Shown: piece by piece, positions 16,080 to 24,826 of the stretch
How the letters are laid out: every line of letters begins with the position of its first letter
How positions within the stretch are numbered: the first letter of the stretch is position 1
NCBI GenBank assembly: GCA_039184335.1
Contig: JBCDBD010000003.1
Coordinates: 62,001 to 126,000, forward strand
Reading direction: 5' to 3'
Source: JBCDBD01 sp039184335
GTDB taxonomy: Bacteria > Bacteroidota > Bacteroidia > Flavobacteriales > Flavobacteriaceae
Length of the DNA stretch: 64,000 nt
Program-made: the position numbers and the translations under genes
The notes under the pieces: generated by a model
Told to the model about the DNA's origin: nothing
Database searches by the model: none
The model's input: the letters and a program-made list of their open reading frames with translations, nothing else

Positions 16080-17177
16080 TTATTCAAATACCAAACAAAC
16101 TGGACTGTCAATTTCAAACTGACCGGTATATTCAAGTGTTCCCTGTTCGCTGTCCCTTTTAAAAACCGTAATGTTGTTGCTTTTTTGATTCGCGACCAAC
16201 ACAAAATTCCCTGACGGATCCAAGGTAAAATTTCGGGGCCAATCGCCTTGGACCGATTCACGACCCACCAAAGAAATTTTTCCGCTGGTTGCATCCACCG
16301 AAAAAATGACCAACGTATTTTCCCCACGATTGGAACCATATAAAAACCGTCCATCTGGCGACAAATGAATATCCGCACAAGATGTACCGCCCGTCCAGTC
16401 AGGAGCGAGGGTGTTTTCGGTTTGAACCGGATGAAAATTGCCCTCATCATCACGCTGAAAGACCGTAATCGTTGCGTTCAGTTCGTTGATCACATATAAA
16501 AAAGACTTATCGGTACTAAAAACAAAGTGCCTCGGTCCTACTCCTTCAGGCAATTTTAGTGATGATTGATGTGCAGCTATCCATTCTGCATTACCCTTAC
16601 CATACCTTTTGATGGCATCTAAACCCAGATCAGCTACAAAAAGTCCATCAGCATTAAAATGAGCTTTGTGTACATGGGCGGTCTTGGTGGTGTCCAATGT
16701 TTTATGGTCGATCAATTGTCGCTTCCCGAGACCACCATCTTGGTCGACATCAAATACGGCCAGGTTGCCTCCGGTATAATTTGAAACTGCCAGTTGCCCA
16801 TCTCCCGAAAGGGCAATATGACAAGGATGCGCTCCGCCACTGCCCTTGCTGCTCAGCTCTTTGAGCACATTGTCATCCAGCACATAGGCGGTTACCCCAC
16901 CCCCCAAGGAATCAAAATCTGCGGTCTCTTGCACGGCATACACGTACTTTTTGTCTTTTGAAATCGTCAAAAAAGACGGGTTGGGCAATTGTGCCATCAA
17001 TTGTGGCGCATCCAATTTTCCATTCCCAGGGTTGAACCGCAGTGTATAAATACCTTCACTGGAACCCTCGGTATAAGTGCCCACAAATAGTGTACGTGTC
17101 TTCATCGGTAGTTCGTTTTCACCACAACCCAAGACAAGTGCCATTGTCCAAAGGATGGAAAGAAGCCTTTTTTTCAT
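16080..17177 (-). CDS. Lactonase-fold (6-phosphogluconolactonase-like) lipoprotein
   Basis: A 365-residue seven-bladed propeller of the Pgl/YbhE lactonase family. The lipobox is LVLGC (C18), so this copy is exported and lipid-anchored instead of cytoplasmic. Family motifs include LFVGTYTEGSSEGIYTL, NPSFLTISKDKKYVYAVQE, GGAHPCHIALSGDGQLAVSNY, GVGPRHFVFS and GTSCADIHLSPDGRFLYGSNR. A periplasmic location argues against 6-phosphogluconolactone as substrate. Hydrolysis of unphosphorylated sugar lactones would fit the PQQ-type sugar dehydrogenase lipoprotein encoded 1.2 kb away (inference). It is divergent from the AraC regulator gene. A TATTTTAG box about 20 bases upstream is a possible promoter. 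Confidence 0.9.
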   Translation of the reverse strand: MKKRLLSILWTMALVLGCGENELPMKTRTLFVGTYTEGSSEGIYTLRFNPGNGKLDAPQLMAQLPNPSFLTISKDKKYVYAVQETADFDSLGGGVTAYVLDDNVLKELSSKGSGGAHPCHIALSGDGQLAVSNYTGGNLAVFDVDQDGGLGKRQLIDHKTLDTTKTAHVHKAHFNADGLFVADLGLDAIKRYGKGNAEWIAAHQSSLKLPEGVGPRHFVFSTDKSFLYVINELNATITVFQRDDEGNFHPVQTENTLAPDWTGGTSCADIHLSPDGRFLYGSNRGENTLVIFSVDATSGKISLVGRESVQGDWPRNFTLDPSGNFVLVANQKSNNITVFKRDSEQGTLEYTGQFEIDSPVCLVFE

Positions 17178-17237
17178 TGGTATCTGGTTTTAATCGTTTT
17201 CTAAAATACGTTAACAATGGCAATCCGATCAACTTTT

Positions 17238-17245
17238 TATCTTTA
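17238..17245 (+). promoter_or_regulatory. -7-like box TATCTTTA, four bases before ATG
   Basis: One mismatch to TAnnTTTG, followed by AACC and the ATG at 17250. The predicted transcript is leaderless. Confidence 0.5.
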
Positions 17246-17249
17246 AACC

Positions 17250-18263
17250 ATGCAAAATGACAATTTCGTATTGATCTTGAGCAGCTTGGGTATTGCCCAG
17301 TCGCTTTTTTTAATGGCATACCTGCTCACCCTAAAAAAAGGGAACCGAAAGGCGCAACTGTTTTTGACGTTGCTGATTCTCGGATTGACCCTGCGTATTG
17401 GCAAATCCATATTTAATGTCCATTACGATTTGGCCCCTTGGCAGCGGAATCTAGGGATTGCCGGCATATTGCTTGTCGGCCCGAGTTTGTGGTGGTACGG
17501 GCAATTATTGTTCCATAAAATTAAGGAGCCACTCAAGAGAAGTGGGTTCCATTTTATCCCTTATATGCTTTTCACGCTATGGAGTCCGTTCATTCCAAAC
17601 CGTTCCGATACGGTATCCCTGATCATTTATGTGGCCGTGTTTGTACATCTCTTATTTTATGTGTTATTCGCATTGCGTTTATTGCTTGCCCATCGAAAGT
17701 CGGTTAGGAGCGGCCTGTATGTATGGTACCGCAATCTGATCATGGGCGTTGCCTTGATCTGGCTATTTTATATGGGAAACCTATCAGGGCTTATTCCCTT
17801 TTACATCGGCGGGGCACTCTTCTTTTCTTTGCTCATTTACATGTTTTCCTTTTTATTGTTGCGACAACATACCTTTACCTTGGAAAAATACCAAGGATCT
17901 TCTCTGGATTACAACACTTCAAAACAATTGATGGCTTCTGTAAAAACACTGTTCAGTGCAGAAGAGGTCTTTTTAGACAACTCGCTATCGCTGCACGATG
18001 TGGCCGCTTTATTACAGACTTCCCCAAGGAATCTCTCACGTACCATCAACGAGAACGAACAGGTGAACTTTTCAGAGTTTGTGAACCGCTATCGCGTCAA
18101 TAAAGCAAAAGAACTGTTGTCATCTGCCGAAACTGCGCATGAAAAACTGGCCACCATAGCCTATGATTCTGGGTTTGGCAATGTCACTTCGTTCAATACC
18201 ACCTTTAAAGGGGTGACCAAACTTACCCCTTCCCAATTTCGAAAACAGTTTGGCACGATGTAG
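17250..18263 (+). CDS. AraC-type regulator with N-terminal membrane domain
   Basis: A 337-residue protein with about six to seven hydrophobic helices in the first 210 residues and an AraC/XylS double helix-turn-helix at about 240-335. The DNA-binding part shows LSLHDVAALLQTSPRNLSR (first HTH), then NFSEFVNRYRVNKAKELL and the signature IAYDSGFGNVTSFNTTFK followed by LTPSQFRK. This architecture is common in Bacteroidota and suggests a membrane-embedded sensor that regulates nearby genes directly. The adjacent lactonase and sugar dehydrogenase genes are the obvious candidates (inference). Confidence 0.92.
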   Translation: MQNDNFVLILSSLGIAQSLFLMAYLLTLKKGNRKAQLFLTLLILGLTLRIGKSIFNVHYDLAPWQRNLGIAGILLVGPSLWWYGQLLFHKIKEPLKRSGFHFIPYMLFTLWSPFIPNRSDTVSLIIYVAVFVHLLFYVLFALRLLLAHRKSVRSGLYVWYRNLIMGVALIWLFYMGNLSGLIPFYIGGALFFSLLIYMFSFLLLRQHTFTLEKYQGSSLDYNTSKQLMASVKTLFSAEEVFLDNSLSLHDVAALLQTSPRNLSRTINENEQVNFSEFVNRYRVNKAKELLSSAETAHEKLATIAYDSGFGNVTSFNTTFKGVTKLTPSQFRKQFGTM

Positions 18264-18343
18264 CACTTTTTTTGTTTTAAACATCATGTTTTTTAAAACC
18301 TATTTGAAGTATTATGCCATTCTTTGCGACATAATTCCTGAAG

Positions 18344-19501
18344 ATGAAAAAAAGTATTTTTCTTTTGCTGATACTGGTTGCCTGTACCAGTGAACCAAGC
18401 AAAAAAAAACCTATCATTTCACATCCAAGCAAAGAAATTGTTTTTGAAGGGTTGAACCATCCATGGAGCATGGCCTTTCTAACAGAAAATGAAGCCTTGG
18501 TCAGTGAGAAAGATGGAGATTTGGTGAAAGTCAACCTCACGACCAAAGAAAAGAAGACAATAAAAGGCTTTCCCGGTGATTTGACCGATAGTATTCGGGC
18601 GATACATTTCGGTGACAACTCTGGGATATTTGAAGTGGTCTTGCACCCAGATTTTGATGACAACAAATGGATCTACCTTTCTTATACTGCTAAAAAAGCA
18701 CTCCTTGGTACTACCACAAAAGTGGTGCGTGCCCAATTGAAACGTGATTCTTTATGGGATCACCAAACACTTTTAGTGGCGGAACCTTTTACTAGGGAAT
18801 ATTTTCATTATGGTGGGGGAATGGTCTTTGGACCAGACAAAAAACTTTACATCACCATTGGGGAGCGTCTTTTTTGGGAAAGGGATGAGCCACCGCTACC
18901 CATTGCCCAAGACGTGACCGACAAACGCGGTAAGATCTATCGCTTAAATGCTGACGGCAGCATCCCTGATGACAATCCAGATTTTGGTGCCGATGCCGTT
19001 CCAGGAATATATGGCTTGGGTATCAGGGCCGCTCAGGGGATTACCGTACAACCTGCTACCGGCAAAATTTGGTTCAGCGAACATGGCACGATACAAGGCG
19101 ATGAAATCAACCTGTTAGCTGCTGGGGCCAATTACGGCTGGCCCAATGTCACCAGCGGCAAATTAAGAAGTGATGATTACGCCCCACCAAAACTGGAAGG
19201 GGTCACCTTCACCAATCCTGTTTGGTTTTGGCCCCATACCGTAGCACCAACCGGACTTTGTTTTTACACTGGTGAAGAATTTCCACAATGGAAAGACCAT
19301 CTTTTTGTTCCCGGACTTTCAAGGGGAAGTCTTTGGCGTTTTCATATCGAGGGCGATACCGTTAAAAGTGCTGAAGCGTTGTTTTTGGATAGCCGTGTAC
19401 GTTCTCGAAAAATCGTTCAAAGTCCACAAGGGAAACTCTATCTATTAACTGATGAAGACAATGGAAAAATCATCAGAATTTTACCAAAACCCATTTCATA
19501 A
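18344..19501 (+). CDS. PQQ-dependent sugar dehydrogenase-type lipoprotein
   Basis: A 385-residue glucose/sorbosone dehydrogenase-family six-bladed propeller, lipid-anchored through the lipobox ILVAC (C14). Family blocks are LNHPWSMAFLTENEALVSEKDG, GIFEVVLHPDFDDNKWIYLSY (broken here), FHYGGGMVFGPDKKLYITIGE, GKIYRLNADGSIPDDNP, YGLGIRAAQGI and FSEHGTIQGDEINLL with GANYGWP. These match soluble aldose dehydrogenases that oxidise aldoses to lactones with PQQ in the periplasm. No PQQ synthesis genes are visible, so the cofactor must come from elsewhere. The NTF2-like gene starts 13 bases after its stop. Confidence 0.92.
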   Translation: MKKSIFLLLILVACTSEPSKKKPIISHPSKEIVFEGLNHPWSMAFLTENEALVSEKDGDLVKVNLTTKEKKTIKGFPGDLTDSIRAIHFGDNSGIFEVVLHPDFDDNKWIYLSYTAKKALLGTTTKVVRAQLKRDSLWDHQTLLVAEPFTREYFHYGGGMVFGPDKKLYITIGERLFWERDEPPLPIAQDVTDKRGKIYRLNADGSIPDDNPDFGADAVPGIYGLGIRAAQGITVQPATGKIWFSEHGTIQGDEINLLAAGANYGWPNVTSGKLRSDDYAPPKLEGVTFTNPVWFWPHTVAPTGLCFYTGEEFPQWKDHLFVPGLSRGSLWRFHIEGDTVKSAEALFLDSRVRSRKIVQSPQGKLYLLTDEDNGKIIRILPKPIS

Positions 19502-19514
19502 AATCAAAAAACCC

Positions 19515-19940
19515 ATGAAAAGGATAAGCCTAATTTCAACACTATTGTTTTCAATACTTAGCATGGCACAATCAGAGCATAACACCATCAGGGAAACCCT
19601 ACAGCGCTATTTGGACGGTTCATCGCATAACGACACTGCGCTTATCGAATCGGCCTTTTATGATGATGCTGACCTTTACCTTTCAAAAGAGGGCCAAGAG
19701 ATCTGGATACTTTCACCCAAGGCCTATGCCGATTTGTTTAAAAATCGAACCAAAGGGGAATTCAACGGCCGTGAAGGGAAAATTTTAGCTATTGACCAAA
19801 GTCATGACATTGCCACTGCAAAAGCCGAAATTCGAATTCCTTCGCGAAGCCTTCATTTTATCGATATCTTCTTATTGAAAAAGCTACAAGGCGAGTGGAA
19901 GATTATCAGTAAGGCAGCAACCCTATTACCAGCACAATAG
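19515..19940 (+). CDS. Exported NTF2-like (lumazine-binding-type) protein
   Basis: A 141-residue protein: a signal peptide (1-19, ending LSMAQ), then an NTF2-like alpha+beta barrel with ETLQRYLDGSSHNDTALIES, ADLYLSKEG and WKIISKAA. The family resembles SnoaL-like or putative lumazine-binding proteins, and many members have no assigned reaction. The start is the ATG at 19515, just upstream of the signal peptide. An in-frame ATG at 19452 lies inside the sugar dehydrogenase gene and would bury the signal, so it is rejected. It is probably cotranscribed with the dehydrogenase. Confidence 0.85.
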   Translation: MKRISLISTLLFSILSMAQSEHNTIRETLQRYLDGSSHNDTALIESAFYDDADLYLSKEGQEIWILSPKAYADLFKNRTKGEFNGREGKILAIDQSHDIATAKAEIRIPSRSLHFIDIFLLKKLQGEWKIISKAATLLPAQ

Positions 19941-19948
19941 TTTTACGC

Positions 19949-21334
19949 TTATACTTTTGACCCCAGCGTGAGCTTGATCTCTCTTCTTAAGTAAATTCCT
20001 GTCACGACCGTCGCCAGTATATCTGCTATCGGAAAGGAAAGCCAAACTCCCAGTTCCCCAAAAAAGTTGGGCAGTATCAAGATCAACGGGATAAAAAAGA
20101 AACCCTGTCGGGTCAGCGTAAGCAGTAAAGCGGGTACCGCCTTGCCAACGGCCTGAAAATAAGCTGCTCCGATCAACTGTAACGCAATTATAGGGGTGGC
20201 GGCAAATACCAAGCGCATGGCCAGGGGGGCATGCTCCAATACAAAAACATTGGTCGCCACTTCTTCTAGGGGTAGATCGTGGCGATCGCTTAAAAACAGA
20301 TTGGCAATCTCCGCAGGAAAAACCATAAGCACAACGAACACCAAGGCCGCTACCAAGGCGGCATATTTGATGGCCGTATAAATCGATTCCCTGACACGGT
20401 CATATTTGAAGGCCCCATAATTATATCCCGCGATAGGCAAAAATCCTTGGGTGACCCCAAATACGGGAAAAAGGGCAAACATCAGCATTCGACCTACAAT
20501 GGCATAGACGGCAACCAAGGGTTCCCCACCTAGATTGAACAGAATGTTGTTTAGCAGTAAGTATATAATGCTGGTCACCGCTTGTCGCGCCAAGGTCACA
20601 AAACCCAATGCCCCAATTTCTTTCAGTAGGGGCAGGTTCAGTCCAAAATGGGAGATATTGATCTTTAGTTCTGAGTTTTTTGACAGAAAAAAGTAAAGGA
20701 TATAGCCAAAGCAAAGCAGATAGCCTGCCGTGGTGGCCCAAGCCGCACCATGCATGCCCCAATCAAAGACATAAATGAAAAGATAGTCTAAAAACAGATT
20801 GCCCACCGATGGAATGATCATCGCGACCATCGCAAACTTTGGTTTGCCTTCGGCCCGAATCACGGTATTGCCCATCATACACAATGCTAAGAAGGGTACC
20901 CCATAAAGTACGATGGTATAGTAAATTTTTGCAGGAAAAAAAATACTGCCCTTGCCCCCAAATGCCGGAATAAGGGTATCGATAAAGTACAGTCCAAGAA
21001 TGACCATACCAATGGTCACGACCAGCGTCAATGTAATCTGGTTGCCAAAAGTCTGTAATGCTTTCGCCTTGTTGTCAGCACCCAAGGCCCGCGAAATGAT
21101 GCTAGAGCCCCCAATACCGATGGCCATGCCCAATGCGGCAATAAAAAATGATACCGGCAACACCACGTTGATGGCCGCAATAGCAATGGACCCGATCCAA
21201 TTGCCCACGAATATACTATCGACCAAGACATTCAGCGACATGACCAGAATGCCGATTGAGGCAGGGACCGCTTGCTTTACAAGCAGCTTTCCTATTGGTT
21301 CGGTACCGAGTTCTTCTGAGGTTACTTTGGCCAT
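19949..21334 (-). CDS. MATE family efflux transporter
   Basis: A 461-residue multidrug and toxic compound extrusion transporter with about twelve membrane helices in two halves. Typical blocks are PIGKLLVKQAVPASIGILVMSLNVLVDSIFVG (broken here), GIGGSSIISRALGA and the second-half counterpart GALGFVTLARQAVTS, with GVTQGFLPIAGYNYGA. The start is the ATG at 21334 (MAKVTSEEL). The open frame extends 36 codons upstream, but that extension is read from the dispersed repeat at 21348-21433 and is not conserved-looking protein. It lies downstream of hemH in the same direction, with the repeat between them. Confidence 0.93.
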   Translation of the reverse strand: MAKVTSEELGTEPIGKLLVKQAVPASIGILVMSLNVLVDSIFVGNWIGSIAIAAINVVLPVSFFIAALGMAIGIGGSSIISRALGADNKAKALQTFGNQITLTLVVTIGMVILGLYFIDTLIPAFGGKGSIFFPAKIYYTIVLYGVPFLALCMMGNTVIRAEGKPKFAMVAMIIPSVGNLFLDYLFIYVFDWGMHGAAWATTAGYLLCFGYILYFFLSKNSELKINISHFGLNLPLLKEIGALGFVTLARQAVTSIIYLLLNNILFNLGGEPLVAVYAIVGRMLMFALFPVFGVTQGFLPIAGYNYGAFKYDRVRESIYTAIKYAALVAALVFVVLMVFPAEIANLFLSDRHDLPLEEVATNVFVLEHAPLAMRLVFAATPIIALQLIGAAYFQAVGKAVPALLLTLTRQGFFFIPLILILPNFFGELGVWLSFPIADILATVVTGIYLRREIKLTLGSKV

Positions 21335-21347
21335 TATAATCAATAAA

Positions 21348-21433
21348 GTCATTTCGACCAAAAGGAGAAATCCCGTAACATCCAAAGATTTCCCAATCGT
21401 TTCTTTGCTGATCGGAACTCTTGTCGAAATGAC
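21348..21433. repeat. Dispersed intergenic repeat with 10-bp inverted ends
   Basis: Eighty-six bases bounded by GTCATTTCGA (21348-21357) and TCGAAATGAC (21424-21433), the same perfect inverted ends as the copy at 14356-14415. It also contains GGAGAAATCCC near the left end. It fills nearly all the gap between hemH and the MATE gene. Confidence 0.75.
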
Positions 21434-21442
21434 ATAAAACAA

Positions 21443-22477
21443 TTAAACCGGAAGCACTGCCTTTGCTTTCCAGTCCTTTATCCATTGCGCCATTAGGGCC
21501 ACCCAATCATCACGATCGTTCAGACAGGGAATATGCTTATACGACTTGCCCCCAGCTTCCTTGAATTCTTCTTCCCCTTCCATGGCAATTTCTTCCAAGG
21601 TTTCCAAACAATCAGCAACAAAAGCTGGTGTCACTACCGCCAATCTCGTTTTGCCTTCCTTTGCCAAACGCTCAAATTCATAATCGGTATACGGTTTTAG
21701 CCAAGGGTCACCGGCCAATCGTGATTGGAACGAAGTGCTTACCTTATCTTTTGGCAAATTGAGATGCGACATGATCAGATCAGTGGTATTGTAGCACTGG
21801 TGACGGTAACAAGTATGGTGCGCCACTGAATTGATGGTACAGCATTGCCCATCAATTTTACAATGGAACTTGGTAGGGTCCGATTTTCGAATATGTCGTT
21901 CAGGGATGCCGTGATATGAAAATAGGATGTGATCGTATTCAAAACCTTCCAATTCTTCGGCTATACTCTTTGACAACACGGCTATATAATCTTCGTTTTT
22001 GTAGAATGCCGGTAAGGTGGTCACATGCATTTCAGGAAAATACTGTTGTTGCTCTTTCAATGCCTTCACGACAACCGTTTCATAAGACGACATGGCATAG
22101 TGCGGGTACAGAGGCACGAGCAACACGTCATCAACCCCTTGATCGTGCAGTTCTTCTAGCCCCTCGCGTATACTGCCACTTCCATAGCGCATGCCCAAAG
22201 CAACCGGAAGTTCAATCTGTTGCTGTACTTTTTCTTGAAAGCGTTTTGAAATGATGATCAAGGGAGAACCCTCGTCCCACCAGATTTTGGAGTAGGCTTT
22301 TGCTGAGCGCTTGGGTCGGGTCTGTAAAATAATGCCCCTAACCAGAATAGTACGCAGTATCGGATTCACATCGATGACCCGTTCATCCATCAAAAACTCA
22401 TCCAGATAGGGCTTTACATCTTTCGGTGTAGGACTATCTGGGGAACCCAGGTTGACCAACAATACTCCTTTTTTCAC
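21443..22477 (-). CDS. hemH: Ferrochelatase
   Basis: A 344-residue ferrochelatase that inserts Fe2+ into protoporphyrin IX. Signature blocks are VLLVNLGSP at the start, RYGSGSIREGLEEL, VPLYPHYAMSSYET, the metal-site histidine in FSYHGIPERH, SFQSRLAGDPWLKPYTD and the acidic FVADCLETLEEI. A Cys-rich insert (QCC, then HTC and HQC) follows the catalytic histidine; whether it binds a cluster is open. The start is a GTG giving MKKGVLLVNLGSP. The longer TTG start at 22507 is rejected because an exact -7 box (TATTTTTG, 22497-22504) overlaps it. It is separate from the main hem operon but only 4 kb away. Confidence 0.96.
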   Translation of the reverse strand: MKKGVLLVNLGSPDSPTPKDVKPYLDEFLMDERVIDVNPILRTILVRGIILQTRPKRSAKAYSKIWWDEGSPLIIISKRFQEKVQQQIELPVALGMRYGSGSIREGLEELHDQGVDDVLLVPLYPHYAMSSYETVVVKALKEQQQYFPEMHVTTLPAFYKNEDYIAVLSKSIAEELEGFEYDHILFSYHGIPERHIRKSDPTKFHCKIDGQCCTINSVAHHTCYRHQCYNTTDLIMSHLNLPKDKVSTSFQSRLAGDPWLKPYTDYEFERLAKEGKTRLAVVTPAFVADCLETLEEIAMEGEEEFKEAGGKSYKHIPCLNDRDDWVALMAQWIKDWKAKAVLPV

Positions 22478-22496
22478 AGCGTTGATTTTAGCGACC

Positions 22497-22504
22497 CAAA
22501 AATA
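22497..22504 (-). promoter_or_regulatory. -7 box TATTTTTG for hemH
   Basis: Exact TAnnTTTG element on the minus strand, 19 bases before the GTG start at 22477. It overlaps the upstream TTG alternative and so decides the start. Confidence 0.6.
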
Positions 22505-22587
22505 CAATTTGCCATTGATTTAACGCTTTATTCACCTGATTACTTTACCTATTGTACAATAGATGTTCCCAATCCCTTTTTTGATTG

Positions 22588-22595
22588 TATTTTAG
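22588..22595 (+). promoter_or_regulatory. -7-like box TATTTTAG, four bases before ATG
   Basis: One mismatch to TAnnTTTG, followed by TTCC and the ATG at 22600. The predicted mRNA is leaderless. The box also excludes the TTG at 22585 as a start. Confidence 0.5.
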
Positions 22596-22599
22596 TTCC

Positions 22600-23439
22600 A
22601 TGGTTCGCAGGCTTAGCTTTTTGTTTTTTATACTGATGGCAGTTAATGTACTCGGACAAGTGACCTGCTCCGATGAGGACAGGGCATTATTTGACGAAAA
22701 AATACGGCAACTCAAAGTACTGGCTGCCCACTCATATGGCGATACCGTTGTCAACGTGGGAAGGTCTTTTCTTAAAACCCCCTACGTCGAAAAGACACTC
22801 GAAATAGGTGATACCGAAACCTTGGTCATCAATTTGCAGGGATTGGACTGTACCACCTTTGTCGAGAATGTCTTGGCCTTCTCCAACCTATTGGCACAAA
22901 GTAAAAAAGACTTCGATTCTTTTGCAGAAATTTTAAAAACCATTCGGTATAGAAATGGGGAGTTGCAAGGCTACACCTCTCGTTTACATTACTTTACGGA
23001 ATGGATTCGGAACAATGAACAAAAAGGTCTGGTCAAAGACATCTCCCATCAACTGGGAGGGAGTGAACTGATCAAGCCTATTGATTTTATGGGTACGCAC
23101 CGTAACCTATATCCTTTTCTGGCTGATGAAAAAAACTATCAGCAATTACTTGCAACAGAGCAAGAGCTGGCCAAGGAAACCCTTTGTGTCATCTCACAAG
23201 ACCAGATTGAAAGCAAAGAACATTTGATACAACCCGGTGACATCATTGCCCTGGCCACCTCCCTTAAAGGGTTGGATGTGACCCATACGGGCATTGCAAT
23301 CCGCGAGGGCAATGCCCGTATCCATTTGCTGCATGCCTCTTCGTCTGGCGAAGTGGAAATTACGACATTCCCTTTGGTCGATTATCTAAAAGGCATCAAA
23401 TACAATACCGGCATCATCGTAGCTAGGCCTACATTTTAA
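22600..23439 (+). CDS. DUF1460 (amidase-like NlpC/P60-fold) exported protein
   Basis: A 279-residue exported protein with a signal peptide (about 1-20, ending NVLGQ). It matches DUF1460, a papain-like fold group related to N-acetylmuramoyl-L-alanine amidases. The probable nucleophile is C84 in GLDCTTFVENVLAF, and a later histidine lies in LDVTHTGIAIREG. Other family blocks are TSRLHYFTEWIRNN and DFMGTHRNLYPFL. It probably acts on cell-wall peptides in the periplasm, though the reaction is inferred from fold. Its 3' end overlaps that of the convergent glycoside hydrolase gene by 11 bases. Confidence 0.9.
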   Translation: MVRRLSFLFFILMAVNVLGQVTCSDEDRALFDEKIRQLKVLAAHSYGDTVVNVGRSFLKTPYVEKTLEIGDTETLVINLQGLDCTTFVENVLAFSNLLAQSKKDFDSFAEILKTIRYRNGELQGYTSRLHYFTEWIRNNEQKGLVKDISHQLGGSELIKPIDFMGTHRNLYPFLADEKNYQQLLATEQELAKETLCVISQDQIESKEHLIQPGDIIALATSLKGLDVTHTGIAIREGNARIHLLHASSSGEVEITTFPLVDYLKGIKYNTGIIVARPTF

Positions 23440-24808
23440 TATACTCGTTATATATCGCAATGGGAACCAAGCCTGTCCATCCGCAGAAATCCATTTTGGC
23501 AGGCATGCCGTAAGCGATAAGATCAGGGGCATAGTTTTCCCAAAACGTATTGGTAGCGACAAATACTTCAGCTACGGCCGCATACGTTTTTTTGGCAAGG
23601 TCAGTGGCAAGGTCATGATATCCATTAGCGGTCAGTCCCTTCAAAACCATATACGAAGTGGGTGCCCATACCCCACCTAGCCAATAATCCCCCCAGCCCT
23701 TATAATCGGGGTCATCGGCAGAAACGGCAGGTAATGGAATCTTTCGATAGAACATATCAGGATCGGTAAGGTGAGCTAAAAAAGCATCTTTTCTATCATC
23801 AGGCACCAGTTGACCCAATAAGGTCCAATACATGCCGATATGTTTTCGGGCCACCTGTTCACCATGTGCCAGATCATAATAAAAAGCATCGGCTTCATTC
23901 CAGCAAAGTTCGTTCAACGCCTCTTTGACCCCAGCATGAAAGTTTTCGTAATATGCAATATCATCGGTGGCGCCAATTTCTTCGGCGATATACTTCAGTT
24001 GTTTGGCATACATCGCCATTTGTGCGGTAAAATCGACAAGCCTTCCTTGTTTGTTCCAGACCCCTTGCAAAGTATTTACATATTCTGAGATAAAGGTGTT
24101 CAATCGTTCTTCGGCAGTCGAACCGCCCATTTTCCCTAGTTTTTCACCCAATTCATGATGGGTCATTCCATTACCCATATCTGTCGTCCAGCCCCGTGGA
24201 AATCGAGGTATATTGTCCATGCCCATACCCAAGGTATCGCCCCAGAACAACTTATCTTCACCCTGGTAGTGTTCTACATGAAACCCGAAGTTCTTCTTGA
24301 GTATCGGATAGGCCTTTCGCAAACGCTCTTTGTCTTTTTTAATACTATAGATCTCGGTCTCTGCAAACGCCAGTAAGGGAGGATTTATGGATACTGGATG
24401 GTCTTTCGACCAGAGGGGTTCTCCGTTTTTACGATATTCCCGGCAGATATAACCATCTTCCTCCATTCGGTCATAGAAATTGTCCAAGGCTTGGTATACC
24501 GGAAGTTCATCTAAATGGTACTTGGCAAAACAGACAATAAAGCAGGTGTCCCATAAAAAAATGTTATCTGAAAAAGCGGCGTCCACAAAAGGTGCCTTGA
24601 AGAAGGGTTCGCTATCGCCTCCACGTACCTTTGCTTTAGTAATTTCCAGCGCTTTTGCATACATCAGTTCACTAAGTTCAGGGGTCACCTCAAAACTTGC
24701 TGGTTTTATTTCAGTTATGGCTCCGTTACCGTTTTGTTTACATGACAGTACCGTTGCGGCACCTACAGTACCCAGACCCAACGTTTGATTAAAGCCTCGC
24801 CTATCCAT
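23429..24808 (-). CDS. Trehalase/GH63-like (alpha/alpha)6 glycoside hydrolase lipoprotein
   Basis: A 459-residue protein with the MGH1-like or trehalase-like (alpha/alpha)6 barrel fold. The N-terminus MDRRGFNQTLGLG is Tat-like and runs into a lipobox-like VLSC (C23), so it is probably exported folded and anchored. Blocks typical of the fold include NIFLWDTCF, YQALDNFYDRMEEDGYICRE, FPRGWTTDMGNGM and the C-terminal WGDYWLGGVWAPTSY with NTFWENYAPD. It probably cleaves an alpha-glucoside or related oligosaccharide; the linkage cannot be read. It is third in an operon after AraC and ThuA (18-base gap), and ThuA proteins are linked to trehalose and other disaccharide use. Confidence 0.85.
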   Translation of the reverse strand: MDRRGFNQTLGLGTVGAATVLSCKQNGNGAITEIKPASFEVTPELSELMYAKALEITKAKVRGGDSEPFFKAPFVDAAFSDNIFLWDTCFIVCFAKYHLDELPVYQALDNFYDRMEEDGYICREYRKNGEPLWSKDHPVSINPPLLAFAETEIYSIKKDKERLRKAYPILKKNFGFHVEHYQGEDKLFWGDTLGMGMDNIPRFPRGWTTDMGNGMTHHELGEKLGKMGGSTAEERLNTFISEYVNTLQGVWNKQGRLVDFTAQMAMYAKQLKYIAEEIGATDDIAYYENFHAGVKEALNELCWNEADAFYYDLAHGEQVARKHIGMYWTLLGQLVPDDRKDAFLAHLTDPDMFYRKIPLPAVSADDPDYKGWGDYWLGGVWAPTSYMVLKGLTANGYHDLATDLAKKTYAAVAEVFVATNTFWENYAPDLIAYGMPAKMDFCGWTGLVPIAIYNEYIKM

Positions 24809-24826
24809 AATCTCAGTCTTAAAATT

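Noticed and set aside
16013..16453. 146-codon minus-strand frame overlapping the lactonase-like gene
   Set aside because: It is a shadow in another frame of the well-supported lactonase-fold protein.
21335..21442. N-terminal extension of the MATE transporter
   Set aside because: The extra 36 codons are translated from the dispersed repeat at 21348-21433, and MAKVTSEEL at 21334 fits the family length.
22478..22507. TTG start for ferrochelatase
   Set aside because: An exact -7 box overlaps it, and the GTG at 22477 gives the usual MKKGVLLVNLGSP start.
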